This document shows positions 49,063 through 59,402 of a DNA stretch of 64,000 bases, in pieces. Source of the DNA: Streptacidiphilus sp. 4-A2 (GTDB taxonomy: Bacteria > Actinomycetota > Actinomycetes > Streptomycetales > Streptomycetaceae); assembly GCA_014284505.1 (NCBI GenBank), contig JAAFYY010000001.1:3534001-3598000 (forward strand), written 5' to 3'. Positions within the stretch are counted from its first letter, which is position 1. Each line of letters begins with the position of its first letter. The notes beneath the pieces are model-generated. The model saw nothing but the letters and a program-made list of their open reading frames with translations, was not told where the DNA came from and made no database searches. The translations under genes and the position numbers were made by a program.

Positions 49063-50357
49063 GCGCCGGCACCCGCCGGGTGATGGTGACCGGCATCGGG
49101 CTGCTGACCGCGCTCGGCGAGGGCGCGGCCGCCACCTGGGCGGCGCTGCTGGCGGGCCGCACCGGGGTCGGCCCGCTGCGCGGCTACGATCCCGCGCCGT
49201 TGCAGACCCGGATCGGAGCCGAGATCACCGGCTTCGACCCGGCCCGGTTCCTCAGCCGCCGCTCGCTGCGGATGGTCAGCCGCGGCGACCAACTGGCGGT
49301 CGCCGCCGCGGCCCTGGCCGTGCATGACGCCGGTCTGGACGAGTCGGTGGAGCTGGGCTACCGCACCGCGCTGTTCCTGGGCGGCAACAAGGAGGTGCCG
49401 CGGCTGGAGGAGCTGATCACCAATCTGGCCACCGTGCGCGGCCCGCAGGGCCGGGTCGACCTGCCCGCGCTGGGCCGCAACGCGGCCTCGGTGATCGCCC
49501 CGCTGTTCTTTGTCGAGGGTCTGCAACCCGCCGCCGCGTTCCACATCTCGGAGAAGTTCGGCATCCGCGGCCCCAACGCCTTCTTCGCGGGCACCGCCGA
49601 CACCGGGGCCACCGCCATCGGGCGGGCGATGCGGGTGGTCCGGCGCGGCGAGGCGGATCTGGCGCTGGCCGGCGGCTACGACGACGCCACCTCGTGGTGG
49701 TCGATGTCCAAGATGGACGGTCTCGGCGTCCTCACCACCCGCAACGACCTGGGCGAACGCGCCTTCCGCCCGTTCGACCGGGAGCACAGCGGCTCGGTCT
49801 TCGGCGAGGGCGCGGCACTGCTGGTGCTGGAGGAGCGGGAGCACGCCCTGGCCCGGGGCGCCCACTGCTATGCCGAGGTCACCGGCTTCGGCAGCGGCAA
49901 CGACTGTGTCCGTCCGCCGAGCCCGGAGCCGCGGGCCCGGGGCCTGTCCCGGGCGATCACCCGGGCACTGACGGACGCCGGGCAGAACGCCGGCCCGGAG
50001 CGCACCGGCGTCCGCTACATCGCCGCCCACGGCTGCGCGACCCCGCTGGGCGACGTCAGTGAGGCCAGGGCGCTGCACGACGCGCTGGGCGCCTCCGCCC
50101 GCACCGCGATGGTCAGCAGCGTGAAGCCGCAGACCGGCCATCTGGTGGGCGGGGCCGGGGCGTTGAACGTGGGGGTGGCGGCGCTGGCGCTGAACGGCGG
50201 CGTGGTCCCGGCCACGGTGAACCTGGAGACCCCCGCCGCCGGGTGCGACCTGGACTGGATCCCGGGGGCGCCCCGGGAGGCACGCCCGGGATCCGCGCTG
50301 GCGCTGGCCCGGGGCCTGGAGGGGCAGGCGGTCGCCGTCGCCCTGGGCAGAGCGTGA
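49059..50357 (+). CDS. Cys-less ketosynthase homologue KS2 (chain-length-factor-like)
   Basis: An intact 432-residue thiolase-fold protein beginning TRRVMVTGIGLLTALGEG. Where KS1 has TACSGSG it reads FFAGTADTGATAIG, so the nucleophilic Cys is missing and an Asp occupies about that place. The two His motifs are still recognisable (IAAHGCATPLGD and SVKPQTGHLVGGAG). The gene has no frame damage, so the loss looks real. It is probably the chain-length-factor partner of KS1. Start and stop both overlap neighbours. Confidence 0.85.
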   Translation: MSAGTRRVMVTGIGLLTALGEGAAATWAALLAGRTGVGPLRGYDPAPLQTRIGAEITGFDPARFLSRRSLRMVSRGDQLAVAAAALAVHDAGLDESVELGYRTALFLGGNKEVPRLEELITNLATVRGPQGRVDLPALGRNAASVIAPLFFVEGLQPAAAFHISEKFGIRGPNAFFAGTADTGATAIGRAMRVVRRGEADLALAGGYDDATSWWSMSKMDGLGVLTTRNDLGERAFRPFDREHSGSVFGEGAALLVLEEREHALARGAHCYAEVTGFGSGNDCVRPPSPEPRARGLSRAITRALTDAGQNAGPERTGVRYIAAHGCATPLGDVSEARALHDALGASARTAMVSSVKPQTGHLVGGAGALNVGVAALALNGGVVPATVNLETPAAGCDLDWIPGAPREARPGSALALARGLEGQAVAVALGRA

Positions 50358-52827
50358 TGAGCACCGGCCGCACGGAAGGGACACCCGGGCGGACACCGGA
50401 AAGAGAACCGGAAAGAGAACCGGAGAGGGCACCGGAAAGGACACCGCGGATGGACGGCACCGCACAGCAACCGACCGGAACCCTGCGGGTGGTGGTCACC
50501 GCCGTGGGCGCGGTCACCGCCCAGGGGGCGAACGCGGACGAGCTGTGGGCGGGGGTCCGGGCCGGCCGCGTCGCCATCGGCCCGGTGCGCGGCCTGCCCA
50601 TGGACGGCTACCGCACCACCCTGGGCGGCGAGGTGGCCCGGGGAGCCCGGCCCGACTACGACTACCTCGCCGCCATGGGCGGCACCGAACCCGAACCCGC
50701 TCTGGACTTCGCGCTGCTGGCCGCGCAGGAGGCGATGGCGGCCGCCGGTCTCGGCGTGCTGCGCGAGGGCGAGCCGCCGCACGCCGGGGCGCTGCCCGCG
50801 CACCGCTGGGGGGTGGCCCTCGGCAGTTGCAACGCCGGGCTGCGCAGCGCCGAGCTGGTGCTGCGGCGGGAGCGGGCCGCCGCCCGGGAGCCGGGGGACG
50901 GCAACCAGCTGCTGCTGGTGTCGCCGCAGGCCATCGCCGAGGCGCTGAGCGCGGCGTTCGGGCTGAAGGGACCGGTGCTGTCGGTCAACACCGCCTGCGC
51001 GTCCGGGGCCCACGCGATCGCGCACGCGCTGGAGACCATCCGCGCCGGACGCGCCGACGCCATGCTGGTCGGCGGCACCGACGCGTTCACCGAGACCGCG
51101 TTCGCCGGATTCAACAGCGTGGAGTCGCTCTCGCCGCGGCCCGCAGCGCCGTACTCCAAGGACCGCGACGGGCTGTCGCTGGGCGAGGGCGGCGGGATGC
51201 TGGTGCTGGTCGCCGAGCCGGTGGCCCGGGCGGCCGGGGCGCCGGTACTGGCCGAGGTGCTGGGGTACGGGCTGTCCGCGGACGGCTACCACCCGACCGC
51301 GCCCCATCCGCAGGGCGAGGGCGCGGCCCGGGCGATCCGCGCGGCGCTGTCCTCGGCCGGGCTGGCGCCGGAGGACGTCCGCTACATCAACGGCCATGGC
51401 ACCGGTACCCCGAAGAACGACTCGGCGGAGAGCAACGCGGTGCGGGCCGCGCTCGGTGAGGCCGCCGAGAAGACCGCGCTGAGCAGCACCAAGTCGATGG
51501 TCGGCCATCTGCTCGGGCGGCCGGCGCGGTCGAGGCGATCGTCACCATCCGGGCCCTGGGCGAGCAACTCGCGCCGCCCACGGCCGGGTTCACCGCGGTG
51601 GATCCCAGATGCGGTCTGGACCCGGTGCCGGGCACGGCCCGGCCGCTGGCCATGGACACCGCGCTGTCCAACAACTTCGCCTTCGCCGGGGCCAACGCCA
51701 CGGTGGCGTTCGGCCGCCCCGGTTTCCGGCCGGTCGAGCAGCCGGCGCAGCTGTCGGACCGGGTGGTGGTCACCGGCATCGGCCTGCTCACCGCCGACGG
51801 CGGCGACCCCCGGGAACTCCTCCGCGCCTACCGCGCCGGGCACCGCAGCGGCCGCCCGGACAGCGGGCTGCGGCTGGCCCGGGTGGACGACGCCCGGCTC
51901 GAACAGCGGATCCCGGCCCGGGAGCGGCGGCGGATGGACCGGCTGGGCCGGTTCGCGGTCGCGGCCTGCCGCAGCGCGCTCGCCGACGCCGCTCTGACCG
52001 CGGACGAACGCGTGGGCGTGGTCCTCGGCACCGGCCTCGGCCCGATGCGCAGCACCGCGGACTTCTTCCTGCCGACCATCGACGGTGGTCCGGCCGGCGG
52101 CAGTCCGGCGGTCTTCCCCAACACCGTCTTCAACGCCGCGGCCGGGCAGGTCGCCATGGTGCTCGGCGCCAAGGGGCCCACCTCGACCGCCACCGCGGCG
52201 CACGCGGCCGGCGCCTCGGCCCTGTGCATCGGTTACGACCTGCTGCGCTCGGGCCGGGCGGACGCGGTGCTGTGCCCGGCCGTCGACGAGCTGACCGAGG
52301 AGGTGGTCGCGGGCTACCGGGGCCTGCCGCTGTTCGCCGGCCCCTCCGGCCGGGGCTGCACTCTGGCCGAGGGCGGGATCGCGCTGGTGCTGGAGCGGGA
52401 GTCGGCGGCCCGCGCGCGCGGCGCCCGGATCCTGGCCGAGCTGGCCGGCCACGCCACCGCCTCGGACGCCCTCGGCATAGGACGCTGGGACCCGGCCGGT
52501 GACGGGGTCGAACGCGCCATGCGCGCCGCCCTGGCCGGGTCCGGGATCGGCCCGGCCGAGCTCACCGCGGTCTGGACGAACGCCTCCGGGCTGGAACCGG
52601 TCGACCGTCCGGAGGCGCTGGCCCTGTCCCGGCTGGCGCTGCCCGGGAGCTGCCGGGTGGAGAGCCCCCGGCTGGTGCTGGGCGAACCGCTGGGCGCGGG
52701 CGCCCAGTTGTCGGCCGCGCTGGCCCTCACCGACTGGGGCGACGACGCCCCCGGCGGGCCGGTGCTGGTCAACAGCTCCTCCCTGGGCGGCACCCACACC
52801 AGCATCGTGCTGCGCCCCCATATCTGA
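50357..52827 (+). CDS. Fused KS3-KS4: active ketosynthase joined to a Cys-less partner
   Basis: A polypeptide of about 820 residues. The first half is an active ketosynthase: Cys in SVNTACASGAHAIAHA, His in YINGHGTGTPKND and TKSMVGHLLG; the N-terminus carries a PEREPEREPERAPERTP repeat before MDGTAQQPTG. After one frame change near 51525 it ends ALSNNFAFAGANATVAFGRPGF and runs through a 15-residue linker into a second thiolase fold (DRVVVTGIGLLTADGG), whose Cys site reads STATAAHAAGASAL. No stop triplet exists in any frame across the junction (about 51660-51870), so the fusion does not depend on frame choice. It starts at ATG 50357 (TGATG overlap) or ATG 50450, which has its own AAAGGACACC site. 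Confidence 0.85.
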
Positions 52828-52873
52828 TGACAACTCATCCCTAGCGGCACCGAACCGAAACGGAGATCTGACG

Positions 52874-53983
52874 ATGTATCAGCCGTCCGACCGCCATGTG
52901 TCGATCCTCAGCACCGGGGCCGACCTCCCCGGCGATCCGATCGACAACGCCGCCCTGGAGCGGCTGTGCGGTCCGCTGCCCGACGACCTGCTCCAGGGCA
53001 TCGAGGTGCAGCGCCGCCACTGGATCGTCGACCCGCTGACCGGCGCGCACCGCGGCGGCACCGCCGCCATGGCCACCGCCGCCGCCCGTCAGGCGCTGTC
53101 CCGGGCCGGGGTCGAGCCGGGCGAGATCGACCTGCTGGTGCTCTCCACGGCCAGCCCCGACTATCCGCTGCCCGCCACCGGAACCTTTGTCCAGGAGCAA
53201 CTGGGCCTGGAGCGCTGCGCGGTGATCGAGGTGCGCGCCGGCTGCGTCGGCGCGGTCCAGGCGCTGGACATCGCCCGTCGCCAGCTGGCCGACGGCAGCT
53301 GCCGCACCGCGCTGGTCATCGGCGCCGAGGCGATCTCCCCGCTGCTGGCCCCGGTGTACCTGGGCCGCGACCCGCACAGCGTACGGATGCGGGACCGGCT
53401 GACCGTGTACACCTTCGGCGACGGCGCGGGCGCGATGGTGCGCGCGCGGGCGAGCCCGGATCGGCGCAGCACACCCCGCTGCGTGAGGTGTTCGCCACCC
53501 GCTGCCTGGGCGGCGCACGCAAGCCGGGGATGCTGGTGGTCGGCGGCGGCACGGACGCGCCACTGGCCGAACAGCAGCGCCGCAAGCGGCTGATGGAGAT
53601 CCGACTGGACATCCCCGGCACCGCCGCCTTCGGCCCGCAGGTGTTCGTGTCCGGGCTGCACGACCTGCTCCAGCGGTCCGGCCTGGCCATGGGCGACATC
53701 GACGCCTGTGTGCTGCCGGAGGGCAACGCCGAGTACTTCAGCGGCGAGTTCGAGGCGGCCGGACTGACCGCGCAGGACCACGCCGCGCTCCAGAAGAACA
53801 TCGTGGAGAACCTCACCGATGTCGGGCCACCGGCTCGGCCGCGGTCCCGCTGGCGCTGGACGCGGGCTGGACCAGCGGCCGGATCCGCCCCGGCGACACG
53901 GTGCTGCTGCTGGCGATCGAGGCCAGCCGCTACCTGTACGCCGGGCTGACGCTCACCTGGGAAGCGCCCACCCCGGCCCGCTG
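52874..53983 (+). CDS. KAS III-like acyltransferase/synthase with altered triad
   Basis: A FabH-fold protein of about 370 residues. Cys is kept (EVRAGCVGAVQALDIARR). The FabH His motif PHQAN is replaced by LPEGNAEYF, and the Asn motif GNTSAA by VGATGSAAVP. Loss of His and Asn argues against decarboxylative condensation and for an acyl-transfer role like DpsC/CerJ-type proteins: starter loading or chain release. Frame changes occur near 53450 and 53820. ATG 52874 follows GGAGATCTGACG. It follows the KS3-KS4 gene in the same operon. Confidence 0.8.
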
Positions 53984-54042
53984 ACCCCGCCTCCGCGCCG
54001 CGGACGCGAGCACGCACTGACGCCTACCGAGGAGGGTGAACC

Positions 54043-54964
54043 GTGTCGGTGGAAGAGCAGAACAAGGCAGTCATCCGCAGGGTCTTCGACGAGTTCGTCA
54101 ACCGGGGGGACTTCTCGGTGGTGGACGAGATCTACCATCCCGGCATGGTCGACCACCAGCCGCTGCCGGGCGCGCCCGAGGGTCCGGAAGGGGTGAAGTA
54201 CACCATCGCCGGGCTGCGCAGCGGCTTCCCGGACCTGTGGGTGACCATCGAGGACATGAGCGCGCACGCGGACCAGGTGGTGATCCACAACACCTGGCGC
54301 GGCACCCACCTGGGCGAGTTCCTGGGCATGGCCCCGACCGGGTATCCGCTGGAGTTCCGCGGCGTGGTGGTGTGGCGGCTGGTCGACGGCCTGATCGCGG
54401 AGCGCTGGGGCATCGGGGTGGAGTCCAATATGCTCGCCGGGCTCGGGATGCGCCGGCTCGCCCCGGCCGCCGGCGCCCGGGCCGGCCGCGGCGCCGGAGC
54501 GGCTGCCCCGGCGGCCACCCAGGCGCTGCCGGTGCTGCCCGGCCGCTCCGAGCAGTGGCGGCTCCTGCACAGGCAGCTGACCGGGCCCCGGCTGCGGGAG
54601 TACGAGGCCTCCCGGGGCCGGGTGGGCATCGTGCACGAGTCCTTCTGGACGCAGCGGTCGGACACCGGCAAGTGGCCGGGCAACAGCGAGTGGCCGGGCA
54701 ACAGCGAGCGGTCGGGCAACAGCGAGTGGCCGGGCAACAGCGAGCAGGCGGGCGCCGGCGAGGTGGCGGTGCACCGGCTGGAGGCCAGGAACGTGGCCCG
54801 GGCCGCGCGGCGGCTGCGCGACTCGGCGGACCCCTTCGACATCTGGCTGCGACCGAGGCGCAGCGGGTGTTCGGGTGGATCCGTGGGCGCGGCTGGCGGC
54901 CGGGCCCACCGCCGAGCCGGCGCTGGAGTGGACCGTCCCGGCGGTCCTGGTCCCGGCGGCCGGG

Positions 54965-54968
<4 letters not shown>
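54043..54968 (+). CDS. SnoaL-like cyclase fused to a second small domain
   Basis: A protein of about 305 residues. Residues 1-145 are a SnoaL-like fold (IRRVFDEFVNRGDFSVVDEIYHPG, WVTIEDMSAHADQVVIHNTW, GVVVWRLVDGLIAERW), the fold of polyketide ring cyclases. The C-terminal part (QWRLLHRQLTGPRLREYEASR, VGIVHESFWTQRSDTG, EVAVHRLEARNVARAARRL, DSADPFDIWL) resembles a DUF6176-like dimeric barrel. The two parts of that barrel are separated by a 6-residue repeat. GTG 54043 follows GAGGAGGGTGAACC. A frame change near 54855 leads to a TGA at 54966-54968 that overlaps the carboxylase start. Role: chain folding or ring closure, inferred. Confidence 0.75.
54673..54744. repeat. 18-bp coding minisatellite in the cyclase fusion gene
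   Basis: Four units of TGGCCGGGCAACAGCGAG (third with two changes) encoding WPGNSE hexapeptides. Both flanks are folded-domain sequence. Confidence 0.92.
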
Positions 54969-56498
<1,530 letters not shown>

Positions 56499-56514
56499 AC
56501 AGGAGCTCCAGCAG

Positions 56515-56729
56515 ATGGAATTGACTGAGCATCAATCGATCCGGATCGAGCGCGGCCAGCTCGCCCCGGAGGAACTGGCCGCCGTACTGGTCGCGTTGCT
56601 GACCCGCACGGGCCGCACCGGGCGGAACGGAGGGGCGCCGCCGCCCCCGTCCGCAGCCTCGCGGCCTGGCGCCGCCGGGAGCGCGAGCCGGGATTCGGCG
56701 CCTCCCACAGCTGGCGCACCGCCGCCTGA
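56515..56729 (+). CDS. accE: Acyl-CoA carboxylase epsilon subunit
   Basis: A protein of about 72 residues. The start MELTEHQSIRIERGQLAPEE and LAAVLVALLTRTG match AccE/PccE, and after a frame change near 56640 the end SLAAWRRRERE...FGASHSWRTAA has the family's W-R-R-R...SW-R pattern. These small subunits bind the beta subunit and raise activity. It follows accB by 16 bp with AGGAGCTCCAGCAG as ribosome binding site, and is the last gene of the polyketide operon, followed by two hairpins. Confidence 0.85.
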
Positions 56730-56744
56730 GCCCACCCGCCCCCC

Positions 56745-56781
56745 GGACCCGCCGCCCGCGACCCCTGCGGGCGGCGGGTCC
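56745..56781. terminator. Hairpin terminator after accE
   Basis: A perfect 14-bp stem (GGACCCGCCGCCCG and its complement) with a 9-base loop, 15 bp after the accE stop. Confidence 0.8.
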
Positions 56782-56799
56782 GCATGCCTGGGCAGTCGA

Positions 56800-56825
56800 C
56801 TGCCCGGCCTGCAACGGCCGGGCAG
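56800..56825. terminator. Second hairpin, bidirectional terminator
   Basis: CTGCCCGGCC-TGCAAC-GGCCGGGCAG, a perfect 10-bp stem, followed on the plus strand by a T5 run nine bases later. An alternative palindrome GGGCAGTCGACTGCCC overlaps at 56790-56805. It lies between convergent accE and the DUF4267 gene. Confidence 0.75.
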
Positions 56826-56846
56826 CACAGCATTTTTGACTGTGTA

Positions 56847-57229
56847 TCAGGATGCCAGCAGCAGTGCGCTGATCACCAGCATGGCCGCGGCCGAACCACC
56901 ATGCACGCCGTAGACGGCCGAGCTGGGACCATTGTTGCGGCGCACCACCACGGCGTCGCCGAGGGGTATCACGCAGGCCGCGAGCATGATCCAGCCGAGC
57001 AGGTGCGGAGCCCCGTAGGCCAGCAGGATGAAGATGAACAGCCCGGAGGCGATGTCCCGCACGGCCCTGACAGACAGCCACGCCTGGGAATTGCCCTGCA
57101 CATCGGAGGTTCCGCTGGGCAGGCCGAAACCGGTCTCGGCCCCTGCGGCGCCAACAGGTCGTGCGCACCCGCGAAGACGATGGCCGCGCCGACGAGTCCG
57201 GCGAGCACAGAGGCGATGTCGGTGAGCAT
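56847..57229 (-). CDS. DUF4267 small membrane protein
   Basis: A membrane protein of about 127 residues with four segments. It begins MLTDIASVLAGLVGAAIVFAG, and the C-terminal half VRAVRDIASGLFIFILLAYG, LGWIMLAACVIPLGDAVVV and YGVHGGSAAAMLVISALLL matches DUF4267. A frame change lies near 57140. ATG 57229 follows GGGAGGG. Function unknown; such genes are often under local repressors. Its promoter carries at least two operators of the same type as the DUF1772 gene at 40.9 kb. Confidence 0.75.
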
Positions 57230-57264
57230 GGTTGATTCCCTCCCGATGGCGGCGGCGCCAAGGA

Positions 57265-57332
57265 ATCTAGCGGCGCTAGCGAATGGGTCGAAGATAGCAT
57301 TAGCATCGATCGCACGTCTAGCACTGCTAGCA
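57265..57332. promoter_or_regulatory. Operators NNNTAG-N5-CTAGCR before the DUF4267 gene
   Basis: ATCTAG-CGGCG-CTAGCG (57265-57281) and GTCTAG-CACTG-CTAGCA (57316-57332), with an imperfect copy at 57292-57305. They have the same layout as the twin sites at 40707-40756. They lie 36-103 bp upstream of the minus-strand start. Confidence 0.7.
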
Positions 57333-57363
57333 CAGCTCTCACCTCCCACCCGGCAACGCAGGC

Positions 57364-57391
57364 GACCCCGCCGGAGCGCTCCGGCGGGGTC
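57364..57391. terminator. Hairpin terminator downstream of the G1 peptidase gene
   Basis: A perfect 28-bp palindrome (14-bp arms, GACCCCGCCGGAGC and its complement) 37 bp past the peptidase stop on the minus strand. Confidence 0.75.
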
Positions 57392-57427
57392 GGACGTCAG
57401 ACCACTTCAACTGCACTCAGAAGAAGG

Positions 57428-58249
57428 TCAGTTGGCGTTCTCCCAGGTGTCCGCGAAGCTCCCGTCGGAGATCGAGCCGGGCTGGGCCATGGTGTCCCCG
57501 CTGCTCTGGTTCTGCATGACGATCCCGGTCGGCGAGTAGCTGTCGAGGGCGTTGCCGTTCGCCTCCGCGCCGGTGAAGTTCACCGTGCCGAAGTCGGAGA
57601 GGCTGGCGATCGACCCGTTGACGTCGGTGGCCTCGGCGATCACCTCGGCGGAGCTGTCCTGGTAGCCGGACGAGCCGTTCTGGGTGGTGGTCTCGCTCCA
57701 GTTCTCGGTGCTGTCGGCCAGGGTCATGGTGAAGGTGCCGTCGCCGTTGTCGGTGACCGTGGCGGTCAGCTGGTCGCCGGGCTGGACGCTGTCCGACCAC
57801 GGGGTCTCGGCCGCGGGCAGCACCTCCCACCAGGCGCCGTACTCGGCCTGGCCGTTGATGCAGTCGGCCTCGGTCCCGGTCTGCTCCAGGGCCGAGTTGT
57901 TGTATCCGTCCAGGCCCACCCAGTAGGAGGAGTAGGTGTCCTGCGAGCCGCAGGTGATCTGGGGCTGGACCCAGGAGGAGCTGACGGAGGTGTAGCTGCT
58001 GGAGTTGCCGGTGGCCGCGTAGCCCGACCAGTTGCCGGAGGTCACGGTGTCGTTGCGCCGACCGTGCTGGGAGACATGCAGCTGGTGGCTCTCCCGGTGT
58101 GCGAGCGAGGCGCTGATCTGCACGGCATGCCGGTGGTGCCCGGCCATCGGGGAGGTGCCGGCCGCGAACGCGCTGGGGGACGCGAACACCGCGGCGGCGG
58201 CTATGCCGGTGGCTATGGCGAACATGCGGGCAGGGGTCTTCTGGGACAT
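57428..58249 (-). CDS. Secreted G1-family (eqolisin) glutamic peptidase
   Basis: An intact 273-residue protein with a Sec signal peptide (MFAIATGIAAAAVFASPSAFA region) and a short pro-like segment. The mature part has the eqolisin layout: NWSGYAATGNSSSYTSVSS, catalytic Gln in SSWVQPQITCG, SSYWVGLDGYNNSALEQTGT, AEYGAWWEVLP and catalytic Glu in SSAEVIAEATDV. ATG 58249 follows GGGAGACC. Members are acid-active endopeptidases first described in fungi and also found in actinobacteria. The low isoelectric composition, rich in Asn, Ser and Thr, fits an extracellular enzyme. No link to the polyketide genes is seen. Confidence 0.85.
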   Translation of the reverse strand: MSQKTPARMFAIATGIAAAAVFASPSAFAAGTSPMAGHHRHAVQISASLAHRESHQLHVSQHGRRNDTVTSGNWSGYAATGNSSSYTSVSSSWVQPQITCGSQDTYSSYWVGLDGYNNSALEQTGTEADCINGQAEYGAWWEVLPAAETPWSDSVQPGDQLTATVTDNGDGTFTMTLADSTENWSETTTQNGSSGYQDSSAEVIAEATDVNGSIASLSDFGTVNFTGAEANGNALDSYSPTGIVMQNQSSGDTMAQPGSISDGSFADTWENAN

Positions 58250-58637
58250 GGGGGTCTCCCTGTGTCTGGGGGTACCAGGTAGCGCCGGGTGGCCCGGGGT
58301 GGGGGGTCACTGGCAGAAGCGGCCGGTGTTTCCCGGGTGGCGCACAAAGCTTGCACCTGTGGTTGCGTCCATGACAAGACCTGGAAGTACCCATTCCGGG
58401 GAAGTTCCTGTGAATGTGGTGAACAGCTTGCGCGCAAGCCGTGAAGCAGGCTCAGCCTGTCCGGAAGGATCCCGAGTTGCCTGATTAAGCGTCAGAAATA
58501 GCCCCAGGACGGACATATACCCCACTGCGCGGGCCCCGGGCGCGGCCCGTGCGAAGTGGCCGGCGGCCCATGGGTTCACCCGATCGCCCGGCGCCGCCTG
58601 AACGCGCCGCGCCCGCGCCGAACGTAGCGTCGGAGCG
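58250..58637. other. Intergenic, divergent promoters of two secreted proteins
   Basis: About 390 bp without a convincing gene. The stretch 58330-58510 is AT-richer than its surroundings and should contain the promoters. I see no clear operator beyond a short TTGCGCGCAA palindrome near 58429. Confidence 0.4.
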
Positions 58638-59306
58638 ATGAACACCAGAGCGCGGATCACCGCAGGGCTGCTTGTCCTCCTCAGCGCGGTCGCCCTGGCG
58701 GGCCGACCGGCCGCCGCGACCGACGGCCTCGGCGTCCCCTGGTTCCACCAGCAACTGCACGACGACTGCGAGGCGGCGGCGCTGCGGATGGTCCTGGCCG
58801 GCCGCGGACTGGCGGTCTCCGACCTGGACGTGCTGGCGCGGGTCGGCATCGACCTGGCGCACGCCGAGTTCGGGCACTCCGGCGCGCGTTCCGGGGACCC
58901 CTACCGCACCTTTGTCGGCGACCCGGACGGGTCGGAGCGGCACGGCACCGGATACGGCGTCTACGCCCCGCCGATCGCCGCGGCGGCCCGCGCCTTCGGG
59001 CTGACGGTCCTGGCCTCGGGCCGCGGGATCGGCACCGGCCTGCTCGCCCGGCTGGTCGGCGCCGGACACCCGGCGGTCGTCTGGGTCGACTACCTCTGGC
59101 GCTCCAGGCCGGTGCGCTGGTACCAGGCGTACGACGGGAACTGGGTGCCCTACGCGGGCGCGGGCGAGCACGCGATCGCGGTCACCGGCTTCCACGCCGG
59201 CCAGGTGCAGGTCGACGACCCGGCCCGGGGCCACTACCTGATCAGCGCCACCGCCTTCGCCGCCGGCTACGCGGCCTACGGCGACATGGCCGTAGTGGTG
59301 CGCTGA
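58638..59306 (+). CDS. Secreted C39-like peptidase family protein
   Basis: An intact 222-residue protein. The signal peptide is RITAGLLVLLSAVALAGRPAAA. The papain-like C39_2 domain shows the Q-x-x-x-D-C motif in FHQQLHDDCEAAALRMVLA (oxyanion Gln and catalytic Cys), His in AGEHAIAVTGFHAG and Asp in VQVDDPARGHY. The ATG at 58638 follows GGAGCG. Such exported proteins may be proteases or transpeptidase-like enzymes; substrate unknown. It is convergent with hypE across a strong terminator. Confidence 0.85.
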   Translation: MNTRARITAGLLVLLSAVALAGRPAAATDGLGVPWFHQQLHDDCEAAALRMVLAGRGLAVSDLDVLARVGIDLAHAEFGHSGARSGDPYRTFVGDPDGSERHGTGYGVYAPPIAAAARAFGLTVLASGRGIGTGLLARLVGAGHPAVVWVDYLWRSRPVRWYQAYDGNWVPYAGAGEHAIAVTGFHAGQVQVDDPARGHYLISATAFAAGYAAYGDMAVVVR

Positions 59307-59349
59307 ACCGCTCCGCCACCGCACGCCCACCGGCGGCCCGGCGGCCGCG

Positions 59350-59393
59350 CCGGTTCCGGGCCCGCCGGCATATGCCTGCGGGCCCGGAACCGG
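59350..59393. terminator. Bidirectional hairpin terminator
   Basis: A perfect 16-bp stem (CCGGTTCCGGGCCCGC and its complement) with a 12-base loop between the C39-like gene and convergent hypE. Confidence 0.85.
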
Positions 59394-59402
59394 TGCCTGC
59401 GG

